16,519 bases of DNA from Saccoglossus kowalevskii (lineage: Eukaryota; Hemichordata; Enteropneusta; Harrimaniidae), in contig NW_003123411.1 of assembly GCF_000003605.2 (NCBI RefSeq), forward strand, positions 244,536 to 261,054, read 5' to 3'. A model generated the notes under the pieces. It was not told where the DNA came from, made no database searches, and saw only the letters and a program-made list of their open reading frames with translations. A program made the translations under genes and the position numbers. Of this stretch, positions 8,801 through 15,911 are shown one piece after another; positions within the stretch are counted from its first letter, which is position 1, and every line of letters starts with the position of its first letter.

Positions 8801-11800
8801 TTCATTCTGAACAGGTGATTGATCTGTGTACACCATTCCATTCATTTCACTGTCATAATGTAGTCCAAACCACCAACTTCCGTTACTTCCACTCAGCAGT
8901 GCTTGATGTCTGATAAACAACTAGTATTCAAAGGAAATTTATTGAAAGCAGATGACAATCATAATTACCAAATGTAAATCAATTAACAAATAACAAGGAA
9001 CGCAGCTTTTTTATTTGTGAAAGCTTTAATGTGTACCATTGCCGCAATGTTGTGTGCTGGCGACAAATGATTAGATAAATTATTCAGGCATAAACGAACA
9101 AATAAAGCAATTTATGTCGCTAGTCCGCATTGTACGTGATCGCGTTAAAATATAATAATAGTATAGTATATCCGCACAGAGAGCAGATGAGACTTGCACC
9201 AGACGATACATCTCTATACCGTTGATTATAACGCTCTGAAAAGTTTGAGAACATTGTTTCGAAGCAGCCATATGGCTATACAAATCCATCCATCACCACT
9301 TATACATACTGTGTGTGTTTTTATGTTTTTACCGATCGAAAAAGGAAGTATTTGATTCTGATTTAGATTGATTAAATGACGGGATTTCATGAGGAGCGGA
9401 ATATGTAAACTTTTTCTTAAACGCCATACATCATGCCACTCCCGGATTTTAACATGTGTAATACATTATAATCAGAAATTATTATCTGCAATCTGCTGCT
9501 CAGTACGTCTCTTTTTAAAGCTATTAACAATGTGAAATACCTAGCCATAGTATTTGGAACAGTGGACATAATGACAAAATAGAATTTATTTATTTATTTA
9601 TGTGGAAAAACGTGGCGTCCTTGCTCTCAACGACGCCTCGGCGGCCATGGTAGCACTTTTATTTCAATCGGCGGTCAAATATACGTAACGCAAAGGCTAT
9701 CCTATTCGTCCGAAATACGAAAATAGAACATCAAAAATACCGACTGACGAGTGCACACTTCGCTATAAAGTTCTTGTATAAACGCTTAGTATATATATAT
9801 TACTTTATGTGTTTCATTTACCTGAGTAGCTCTGTCTTTAATAGTCGCAAGTCGTCCACCCACTCGGGCACACGCTAAATTTGCATAATCCCAATTATGA
9901 ACCTCTTTGATGAGATGGAAACAAGTTCCATTACGTAAAGCCCCATTTCCACCAACACCACAACCATCATCTGAAGAGACTACAAAACAATGCTCGGTGT
10001 GTCATCATCTTACCATTCACCGTCATTTTGTGTTCAAAACCATAACGTTAGGTTACAGTTTTGTCGGAGTGAATTATCCTAGTTGTTTCTTGTCCAACAA
10101 ATCAAAAACTCTACTAATACTACTATCAGGTTCCAACGCTTTAAGAGAGAATGCGAATAACTTTCAGTATTCTTGAGCATGGGTAAATTATTGTTTCAAA
10201 ATTGAAAATTCAAAGTTTGAATATGACTAATTAATGATAATGTATTATAATTATCTAACGTTAGATAATTGTTAAGCAAATTTAAATTGATGAACTATGT
10301 TATTGAACAACAATGTAAGTAATACTGAATAAGCCACAATTTAAAACAAAATACAGTGAAAAGTTAAAAAATCTGCCTGACTTGAGCACATCTTGTGCTG
10401 ACACATTTGCTTTGCATGATTGTTATAATAATATAGTTATGACTCGTAATACACTGCGTACCACGGGTCATCATTCACAGTCACCGTCAGTGACAGCTGA
10501 GGCCGAAAACCCAGTCACCCAGGCATACAATGCAGCAAGTATATGCCAACGTGGCGGTGATAAAAGCTACACCCCATTGTAGAAAATCATTGAACCCCCT
10601 GATTATTCTCCACTGTCACCCTTTCTTCCAACCCCAGTTGTAGCGTTTAGCCAGAACTACTCTCCAGATTCTATGAATGATGAATCATTTCTGTCATATA
10701 TAGAAGATAATATTTGGTAATCGTAGTCCTAAATAACTATTAAAAATAGCTAGACGTTTCGAGCAATGGCTCTTTATCGATAGCATAGAAGAAAATGTTA
10801 AAACGTACAGGTAGAACATAGGAACGTAAGAACGCGCATGAACTATAAGTTAGAATCACAAATTTTTTTTTACAATAGAACAAATAACGCGCCTTAGGTA
10901 GTGAGCTCAACAAATGAGTTGAACTGTTTGTTAATACTATGGGGTTCTTTAGTTCCAAGGCGGAATATAGTTTCCTCCTCGACACGCCTGAGCTGATTTA
11001 CGTTGCCATTGACAACACATACACCAGAAATAGACATATCTGTATTATTATGTCCACTAGAATTAAAATACGTCAAACTAGACAGAAAAATCGTTATTAT
11101 CCAGTTTCACTTCATTTTAATTCTAGTGGACATAATATTACAGATATGTCTATTTAAAATAAAATTGACCTGGGGAATGAAATTCAAATCATGGAACATA
11201 ATCTTGTTAACAATACTGATCTCTCCTAGGAATATAATGTGAAAAAGCAGCTGCTAGCTCAACTAACGCATAGTGAGGTCAAATAAGCTAGAGTACGCGC
11301 GCGCCATAAATATATAAATAAAAGTGATATATTTAATTCTTTTTTTTCAAGCTCGAGAAAGAAAATTGTAAAAAGAAAAACATTACACACCTTAAGCGTC
11401 AAGACTCTAGCTTGACTGAGAATCCAAACGAAATACGTCAACTCATCCGTCAATTTTTACAAAACACATCCGACACCATTTATATAAATACTGAACACTT
11501 GATTTTACAGGATTTACCACAGATTAGTGAATCACTCGAAATCAAGATTTCGACAGACTGAACTACTGGTTGCAAATTTATGGGCGCGCATCAAATAATT
11601 TGGAAAAGACCGAAGGGTTATGGGTAGGTGAGTGGCGTGGCCACACAGACTCGTCACTAAACATCAAATAGTCTTAAATTACTAGGTGATACTTGGGGAA
11701 TGACAAGAACTACACAGACAGAGATTGGGTTAAGTTGGTTCAAAAAGAAAGAAACAAAATTGAATTCTGGTCGCATTTTGCTGCCGTAATGTCATATAGA

Positions 11801-14800
11801 GGCCGCACACTTGGTATAAACCACATTATTGCATCTCAGTTGCTGTACCGACTCAACTCATTGTCTCCACCGACTAACACCGTTTGTCACATACGTTTAC
11901 TCGTGAATTTTTTGTTCCAAGGCTGTCATTGGATTCCTGCTGATAAACTTCTTCTCTCACTTGATAAAAGCGGTCAAAATGTTGATATTGCTTCAAGCAC
12001 CAAAGATATGCGAGTTAATTACACACAAAGGTATCTTTACGACGACAATAACCACGCGAGTCTCAGATTCACAAATTTGTTTCTAAGCAAAGTAGCTAAG
12101 CTGACATACACGAAACGACTTTTTGTGACGAACATTGACTATTCATTCTCAAATTTACCACTATTCTACACTGAGTTATTGTGGTTTTGGAATTGTCTTG
12201 ACAAGATCCGCCGAATTGATGATACTAATGCTGTAAATTAACCGTTATTCAACAACTCACACATACTCAATTACATAAATCACGATATACATCCTTAATT
12301 CAGCCTTATTCACTTATAATCTACAATCAGAATTACTAACCCTGTATAGACTCATTCACGTGTTTGTTATTCATAATGTATTAAAAATTCGGCATAAAAC
12401 TGCTAAATTTGGGCTTTGCACTTACATTTGTCTGTGATTCAACTTATTCGCGAGATACTTAAGAAGTGGCGGGCATTGTTCAAATAATGTGTGGCTTTAT
12501 ATAAATATATTTGTGAGATTATAAAAGCAATGTATATAGTACAATTAACGTAATATAATAGGAAATACCCTTACCTATGATGTCATTAGGTGTACATATA
12601 TAACGATGCGACATATCACACCACATATCATCAATCCGAAACCCAAAGTCATTCAACAGAACTGTAAAAACAAATTTGAAGTTTGAACATCTACTTACAT
12701 CAGGATTACGATTTATATTGTATATTCCAAAAAAGAAAGATTTTGGCAATGTAATATAAATCAATGAATTGGTCACTCACTTAGGCACTGTTGTCCATTG
12801 GTCCCTAAATTGTTAGGCTCACCACTGTAAAACAAGTCTGTTTCTGTGTCAACTACTGTCTCATCAATGTCGTTGTAGATGAATTGGTCTTCGTGCTCTA
12901 AGTCATTTGCACCAATCCAGTACGAATACGTTTCCAACCCTCTATACGCTTCGAAAATATGGTAGACAATTGCCTCCTGAGAATTAATCAGAAATGTTGT
13001 GTAGTGTTATTACACTATTTTTTTTAAATGCGTTAATGTTTAAAGTTCCTAAAGTATGTGTCGTTCATACACGAATATGTCATTTCGAGCTTTTGTTCAG
13101 ATTAGATTATGCAGATCCTACTAAACCGCAATGAACAGTGAAGCACGAACATATTCATATTATTTGTTGTATGAAATTACAATATATTTTACGTGAAATG
13201 TAAATGGTTCCATCATTTTTAAGGTCGTAAAATAGCGCGTGTCCGAATATTATGTAAACAAACAAAATATTACACGCTATGGGTTTTATATCGGACACGA
13301 CGTGGAGCGACGACTGTAGCGTTTAAGCGCCAATCATTACATGGCAAGAATGACTTAGCGATGTTTGCCAGTATACTCAACGCTACTGAGTGAACACTCG
13401 TATAGATACCTAAGTACAGATTGACTAACGCTGATTAAAATACCTAAAACCAAACCAACCGATGTTTAAGCAAGAGATATTGTATGGTCTTGTATTTGGA
13501 CCATGAAACAAATGTGAAGAGTTTTCTACCTGGTTAAGAAATGTAATATTGGGAATACTTCATTTAGAATTTAGAACTTTTTTTATAAATTTGTGTTGAT
13601 GATACTTTTACTAGTTCATCATGCATTACTTAATTATTAACAATTTTACGAAGCATTGAATGACAAATATACACTATGACAAAAGCGACATATTTTCAAA
13701 ACGTAGATTATCTTTCTCGGATTTGTTATGAATTAAATTTCAGAAAAAGTAATTTGTTTGACAAGGTGTAAATAATGAATATAAGCACGTTTTTAGCTGT
13801 TTTGCTCTGAACCTTTGTCCATAATGCCTAATTGATGATAGCGATTCAATCCCTGGTTTTCAAGGCAATAATTCATAGGATACATTATCTTTACGTTGGG
13901 GGAAAATAACAGATTACGTTGTTTCTGTTATCTTGTAAATACAATCACAATATTTTTCCTGTTCATTGAACGCCACAATATGTCATTCATACGATTTGTA
14001 CAGCTATATCCAATTGACAAATAATGTGATTGAAACCATGTATATTCACTGAAACGCTTAACCCCCCCGGGGGGAATTAAAAAAGTTACATTGAAAGACT
14101 AACTACAGGACGAAATTCATGCATGTCATAACACTACTGCTACAATACAACACTTTACTACAGGAATGCACGCTCACACATAGCAAGCTTAAACTAGGAC
14201 ACCTATATAATGTAAACATTTCAATTCTGTCGTGGTACAAAAAACAATATAAAATAAAGATTATGTGATGTTGACAAAAGGTTCTGCTTCTCATAATCAA
14301 GTGTTTGATTTTTTAAAATAAATTTGGCCAATGCAATATTCATTGCAATGTTTTTATTGCCATTATCATTCTATATTTTCTCTTCTGTGAAATTTGTGTA
14401 TTTCCTTTGAGAGCATTTCATATGTTTGTTATCTATGACAAGATTATTAAAAAACCCATTCGTCGAAGGCAGATATACAAACATCTCTCTTGTTTTCTTG
14501 ATGTTCACATTTCATTATTATATTACACGTAACACGAACTAATGAATCGTTCAACAAAGTGTTGTTCTATTAATGTTAACAGTGTACAGACACTACACTA
14601 ACAATAGTCACTTGTATATTTCACTGACTATATTATTCTAATATCATATATAACAAGACATACCAGAGTGACCTTGTCCTGTACTCTTGTTAAATGTCCA
14701 CCGCGTAAAACACAGTCCTGCTCAGATTCCATCCACGTTTTTGCTTCCATTGAAAACCATAAACATTTTTGGGAATTAAGAAGTAATCCGATTTCATCAC

Positions 14801-15246
14801 CGAATCCACACGTGTCTAGTTTTGGATAAGCTATGAAAAGATAAAAGGAAAACGAGATAAGTCAATGTTCGACATATCTTTCTAGAATACAGTTATATAT
14901 CATATCATATCATATCATTTCGCGTTATTCACGATGTAGTTGGCATACTACGTACGTATTCCGGTGTAGTACACAGATACACTGTCCGTGCCCCCGCAGA
15001 AGTAGTTCTTATTAACCGGGCAGGGTGTGCTACAATTAGATTTATCCATTGGTCGTGTTCGGTCATACATGTTATCACAGTAGCATTTAACTTCATCATC
15101 CACTCTCACTGATGCAAATAATAAACCATATTTAGCACAGTGTCTGACACATTTGCCGGGAGTAAACGTTCTACGTGAAATCTCAACCCAGTTTTCATGC
15201 TCATACTGACGGTAGCACCCAACGTAAGATACATTAGGTGGCTGTT
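5666..15246 (-). CDS. WSC and triple C-type lectin domain protein, 11-exon gene model
   Basis: Exons in transcript order: 15246-14956, 14815-14664, 12976-12781, 12661-12575, 9970-9822, 8909-8758, 7480-7406, 6633-6604, 6466-6376, 6173-6070 and 5829-5666. Together they give about 1.49 kb, near 496 codons. Domains: WSC, then three C-type lectin domains. All introns are GT-AG by my reading and all junction phases agree except 9822/8909, which is one nucleotide off. WSC and CTLD are extracellular sugar-binding folds, so a secreted or surface protein in recognition or innate defence is expected from the families. No transmembrane segment is found in the listed exons. The 5' end is incomplete: the WSC exon begins in phase 1 and no signal-peptide exon was seen. 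Introns hold retroelements. Invertebrate lectin families are large, so no symbol is given. Confidence 0.85.
6070..6173 (-). CDS. Lectin gene exon: CTLD3 part 2
   Basis: Acceptor TTTTTCTAATAATAG, donor GATCG|GTAAGG, 104 nt, phase 2 to phase 1. It encodes AGALLVNINTEPINQFVVDL, then IQNSCIGCSGYSWIG. It supplies the GA-L-V-I strand and the WIG core. The CIGC pair is extra and may form a local disulfide. Confidence 0.88.
6376..6466 (-). CDS. Lectin gene exon: CTLD3 part 1
   Basis: Acceptor TTTTGAATTGTAG, donor AT|GTGAGT, 91 nt, phase 1 to phase 2. It encodes WEMAEDNKCYLYLGYSFSGN, then YSDSLQHCE. KCY and the SLQHC helix are CTLD features. The intron after it splits the domain at a different place from CTLD1 and CTLD2. 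Confidence 0.88.
6604..6633 (-). CDS. Lectin gene micro-exon, 30 nt, linker and CTLD3 first Cys
   Basis: Acceptor TTTGTTTACAG, donor TATG|GTAAGC, phase 1 to phase 1. It encodes IDANTACPY; with split codons the join reads CQEDIDANTACPYGWEMAED. The CPYGW pattern is the usual first cysteine of a long-form CTLD, which supports this very small exon as real. Confidence 0.82.
6634..7405. other. Intron of the lectin gene
   Basis: AT-rich intron between CTLD2 part 3 and the micro-exon; no element or further exon recognised. Confidence 0.7.
7406..7480 (-). CDS. Lectin gene exon: CTLD2 part 3
   Basis: Acceptor GTGCCATTTCAG, donor GAAG|GTATGT, 75 nt, phase 1 to phase 1. It encodes LDYEYNYFWKQTSCADNN, then FFICQE. 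FWKQTSC aligns with the WNDxxC motif; W is kept but the Asn and Asp are Lys and Gln, again against calcium binding. It was too short to show as a long open frame. Confidence 0.9.
7481..8757. other. Intron of the lectin gene
   Basis: Plus-strand open frames at 7658-7870, 7905-8087 and 8170-8421 have no recognised similarity and biased composition; they are treated as chance. Near 8567-8572 is a CACGTG E-box word, and at 8645-8676 two X-box-like words 20 bp apart. Confidence 0.6.
8758..8909 (-). CDS. Lectin gene exon: CTLD2 part 2
   Basis: Acceptor TTTATCAG, donor ACAG|GTTTGG, 152 nt. The CTLD reading begins at the second base: HQALLSGSNGSWWFGLHYDS, then MNGMVYTDQSPV and IPQSGDC. WWFGLHYD is the WIGL core. 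Where EPN would be, the sequence has IPQ, so classical calcium-dependent sugar binding is unlikely. The end is phase 1 and joins part 3 as DCTVLDY, which fits the family. Its start needs phase 2 although the previous exon ends at phase 0; taken literally, splicing would put a stop nine codons in. Confidence 0.88.
8910..9821. other. Intron of the lectin gene
   Basis: It contains a (TTTA)n stretch at about 9585-9600 next to a small CpG-rich patch (9609-9660) that includes a GGCGGCCATGG word readable as a start context on either strand but with only short frames. The frame at 9080-9289 (minus) is not recognised. Confidence 0.6.
9822..9970 (-). CDS. Lectin gene exon: CTLD2 part 1
   Basis: Acceptor GTCTCTTCAG, donor CTCAG|GTAAAT, 149 nt, phase 1 to phase 0, the same phases as CTLD1 part 1. 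It encodes DDGCGVGGNGALRNGTCFHL, then EVHNWDYANLACARVGGRLA and TIKDRATQ. NWDYANLAC and GGRLATI are textbook CTLD first-half motifs. The plus-strand reading frame over this exon is a shadow. Confidence 0.93.
10249..10270. repeat. 22-bp perfect palindrome
   Basis: AATTATCTAAC followed directly by its reverse complement GTTAGATAATT, in the large intron. It contains AACGTT at the centre. No partner or protein-binding role is known from sequence. Confidence 0.9.
10331..10720 (+). pseudogene. Possible LINE ORF1 tail
   Basis: The plus frame through 10382 continues, with a single TAG at 10580-10582, to a TAA at 10718-10720. After the TAG it reads KIIEPPDYSPLSPFLPTPVV, then SMNDESFLSYIEDNIW. The Pro/Ser-rich, acidic ending just before a LINE ORF2-like region on the same strand suggests the C-terminal end of a LINE first ORF, but no zinc finger or RRM was seen, so this is inference from position. 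Confidence 0.4.
10749..10784 (-). ncRNA. Decayed hammerhead-ribozyme-like motif
   Basis: Minus strand order: GCTA, TCGATAAA, GAGC-CATT-GCTC, GAAA, CGTC, TAGC. GCTA pairs with TAGC (outer stem), GAGC with GCTC (stem II), and GAAA plus GTC match invariant hammerhead parts. The CTGATGA box is replaced by TCGATAAA, so cleavage activity is unlikely. Hammerhead motifs are known in Penelope-like elements, and this one lies downstream of the minus-strand Penelope fragment on the same strand, which supports the call. Confidence 0.55.
10894..11076 (-). pseudogene. Penelope-like GIY-YIG C-terminal fragment
   Basis: It reads TYFNSSGHNNTDMSISGVCV, then RRVEEETIFRLGTKEPHSIN and KQFNSFVELTT before a stop. 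The HFN-x-x-GH-x-x-x-D(M/L) start and the E-x-x-x-I-x-(K/R)-L-x-T-x-x-P-x-x-(L/I)-N end are what I recall from the C-terminus of Penelope-like proteins. Only about 60 residues are present and no start is expected. Confidence 0.62.
11029..11154. repeat. 41-bp inverted repeat with 44-bp spacer
   Basis: Left arm 11029-11069 (AATAGACATATCTG ... TAGAATTAAAAT) and right arm 11114-11154 are reverse complements with one mismatch by eye. Spacer 11070-11113. The arms coincide with the two Penelope-like fragments. Confidence 0.95.
11086..11156 (+). pseudogene. Second Penelope-like fragment, opposite strand
   Basis: It reads KNRYYPVSLHFNSSGHNITD followed by MSI and a stop. It equals the beginning of the minus-strand copy but adds a PVSLHF start closer to family consensus. 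Homology ends at about 11154, where LINE-like coding sequence begins. Confidence 0.6.
11160..12300 (+). mobile_element. Tx1/L1-like LINE, ORF2 remnant with RT core deleted
   Basis: From 11175 the plus strand reads IDLGNEIQIMEHNLVNNTDL, a stop, then VKKQLLAQLTHSEVK, a stop, and ARVRARHKY. FKLEKENCKKKNITHL-like coding and NPNEIRQLIRQFL follow (11340-11460). These match the segment between endonuclease and reverse transcriptase in L1/Tx1 elements. Around 11545-11575 the sequence jumps to YGRASNNLEKTEGLWVGEWR, the part just after the RT active site, so the catalytic YADD region is deleted. The post-RT domain follows (11693-12241). Traces may continue past 12241. The element lies antisense to the lectin gene inside its intron. 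Confidence 0.8.
11693..12241 (+). pseudogene. LINE ORF2 post-RT domain, 182-codon open frame
   Basis: It reads NYTDRDWVKLVQKERNKIEF, then MSYRGRTLGINHIIASQLLY, LVNFLFQGCHWIPADKLLL and MRVNYTQRYLYDD. SYRGR-x-L-x-IN, the ASQLLY helix, F-W/F-Q-x-x-HW-(I/V)-P and the QR(F/Y)LY motif are features of the domain after the reverse transcriptase in Tx1-like L1 elements. The upstream TLGVYLGN-type stretch is broken by stops at 11670-11690. A frame this long with few lesions suggests fairly recent decay compared with the mariner. Confidence 0.82.
12575..12661 (-). CDS. Lectin gene exon: CTLD1 part 3
   Basis: Acceptor TTTGTTTTTACAG, donor ATAG|GTAAGG, 87 nt, phase 1 to phase 1. It encodes LLNDFGFRIDDMWCDMSH, then RYICTPNDII. 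The last two conserved cysteines are eight residues apart as expected. The WND calcium motif that usually sits five residues before the third cysteine reads IDD instead, so one carboxylate is kept but the Trp and Asn are lost. The split last codon joins GAT of the next exon. Confidence 0.9.
12781..12976 (-). CDS. Lectin gene exon: CTLD1 part 2, with EPN motif
   Basis: TTAATTCTCAG acceptor, phase 0 start, 196 nt, strong donor GTGAGT at 12780-12775, phase 1 end. It encodes EAIVYHIFEAYRGLETYSYW, then IGANDLEHEDQFIYND, DLFYSGEPNNLG and QQCL. WIGA is the core WIGL motif. EPN (codons at 12820-12812) is the calcium and sugar-contact motif associated with mannose/GlcNAc-type binding. An acidic insertion (DIDETVVDTETD) lengthens the loop before EPN. 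Confidence 0.92.
12977..14663. other. Intron of the lectin gene
   Basis: Between CTLD1 part 1 and part 2. No element identified. It contains an inverted pair CGTGTCCGA (13238-13246) and TCGGACACG (13291-13299), and a CCCCCCCGGGGGG block at 14062-14074 in AT-rich surroundings. The minus frame at 14103-14300 is not recognised. Confidence 0.6.
13238..13299. repeat. 9-bp inverted repeat, 44-bp spacer
   Basis: CGTGTCCGA and TCGGACACG are perfect reverse complements; weaker pairing (TAGCG / CGCTA) occurs around and inside. Possibly the remains of a small palindromic element. Confidence 0.55.
14664..14815 (-). CDS. Lectin gene exon: CTLD1 part 1
   Basis: The acceptor TATCCAAAACTAG and donor CTG|GTATGT bound 152 nt, phase 1 to phase 0. 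It encodes TCGFGDEIGLL, then KCLWFSMEAKTWMESEQDC and VLRGGHLTRVQ. Two extra N-terminal cysteines (long-form CTLD), the WxxSExxC helix and the GGHL motif are typical of the first half of a C-type lectin fold. Confidence 0.9.
14896..14918. repeat. Short ATATC pentanucleotide microsatellite
   Basis: About four to five copies of TATCA/ATATC between the WSC exon and CTLD1 part 1. Confidence 0.85.
14956..15246 (-). CDS. Lectin gene exon: WSC domain
   Basis: The acceptor TTTTTTTCAG precedes 15246 and the donor GTACGT follows 14956. Length is 291 nt, phase 1 to phase 1, so the whole domain is one symmetric, shuffle-ready exon. It reads NVSYVGCYRQYEHENWVEIS near the start, then CVRHCAKYGLLFASV, KCYCDNMYD, NCSTPCPV and YFCGGTDSVSVYY. 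Eight cysteines and the GCY, CxxxC, CYC, CxxPC and CGG order are the WSC pattern, a putative carbohydrate-binding domain found in fungal cell-wall sensors, Kremen and polycystin-1. It joins CTLD1 through a His codon split over the intron. Confidence 0.9.
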
Positions 15247-15911
15247 CTGAAAAAAATCAAAATACAAGGTGGCATGAAGTGTAAATTATTCGTAAATACA
15301 ACTAGAAAACTATATATTGGACATATGATTGCCCAAACAGTTGAAGACTTATCTATGATTAGGTAATTCATGTTTTGTTTCGTGACCTTAATCTGATAGG
15401 CATAATCACAATATCATAATAACCAGATTACTAAGCCTGGACATCCTAGTTCAGTGTTGCCTTCAAGTTATTTTTATTATTCGAATATATTAAGTCTGTC
15501 AAAAGAACGAGAATTTCTGTTAATGAGCAAACATAGGAAATGAGACAAAAATATCATATTGCCGGAAATGACCACATAGCCATATTTGATTTAGTAATTA
15601 TTATTTGTTTTGCTTGTTTCTTAATAAAATGTAGTCCATGCTAAATTATAAATCGGATGCAAACTAATAATTTATTGAGCTCCTGAGTTTTTATTATAGC
15701 TTCATTATTTCTGTACACGACATAAATAATTATCTTACATGCACCGCTCTTATTCCAGTAGTTTATTGCTATTCATGTAAGATAAGACCCAATTGTTTTC
15801 CTTGTCGAAAAAGAGAAATGTATTTCCTTGGCATAATCATTGTGATCCCTACGCGCGTTTTAAGTATACAAAATCATCATTTAATACTTCATAGTTGGAA
15901 AAAGTTAATAT
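15247..15911. other. Upstream intron of the lectin gene, no exon found
   Basis: Searched on the minus strand for a start codon with a signal peptide ending in phase 1 before a GT donor; none was convincing. It holds the inverted repeat at 15730-15785. Confidence 0.55.
15730..15785. repeat. 12-bp perfect inverted repeat, 32-nt loop
   Basis: TTATCTTACATG at 15730-15741 and CATGTAAGATAA at 15774-15785 can form a hairpin. It may be a small palindromic element or chance; no terminator role is expected in animals. Confidence 0.85.

Larger units (their letters stand above)
10735..11154 (-). mobile_element. Penelope-like element ends, two divergent partial copies
   Basis: The minus copy runs from about 11080 to 10894 as coding sequence with a probable ribozyme-bearing tail to about 10735. 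A shorter plus copy spans about 11086-11153. Both encode the same FNSSGHN motif on opposite strands and share a 41-bp inverted repeat. Penelope-like elements carry a GIY-YIG endonuclease C-terminus and often occur as partial tandem or inverted copies, which fits. The reverse transcriptase part is absent. It sits between LINE pieces, apparently as an insertion. Confidence 0.62.

Noticed and set aside
9080-9289. Minus-strand 69-codon frame between lectin exons, considered as a missing CTLD2 exon
   Set aside because: No lectin motif and no suitable splice sites; it does not repair the phase conflict.
9609-9660. CpG-rich patch with CCATGG start context
   Set aside because: Only 16 and 13 codon frames on the two strands and no donor; kept only as a note in the intron entry.
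9907-10176. Plus-strand 89-codon frame
   Set aside because: Mostly antisense to the CTLD2 part 1 exon, with no recognisable family.
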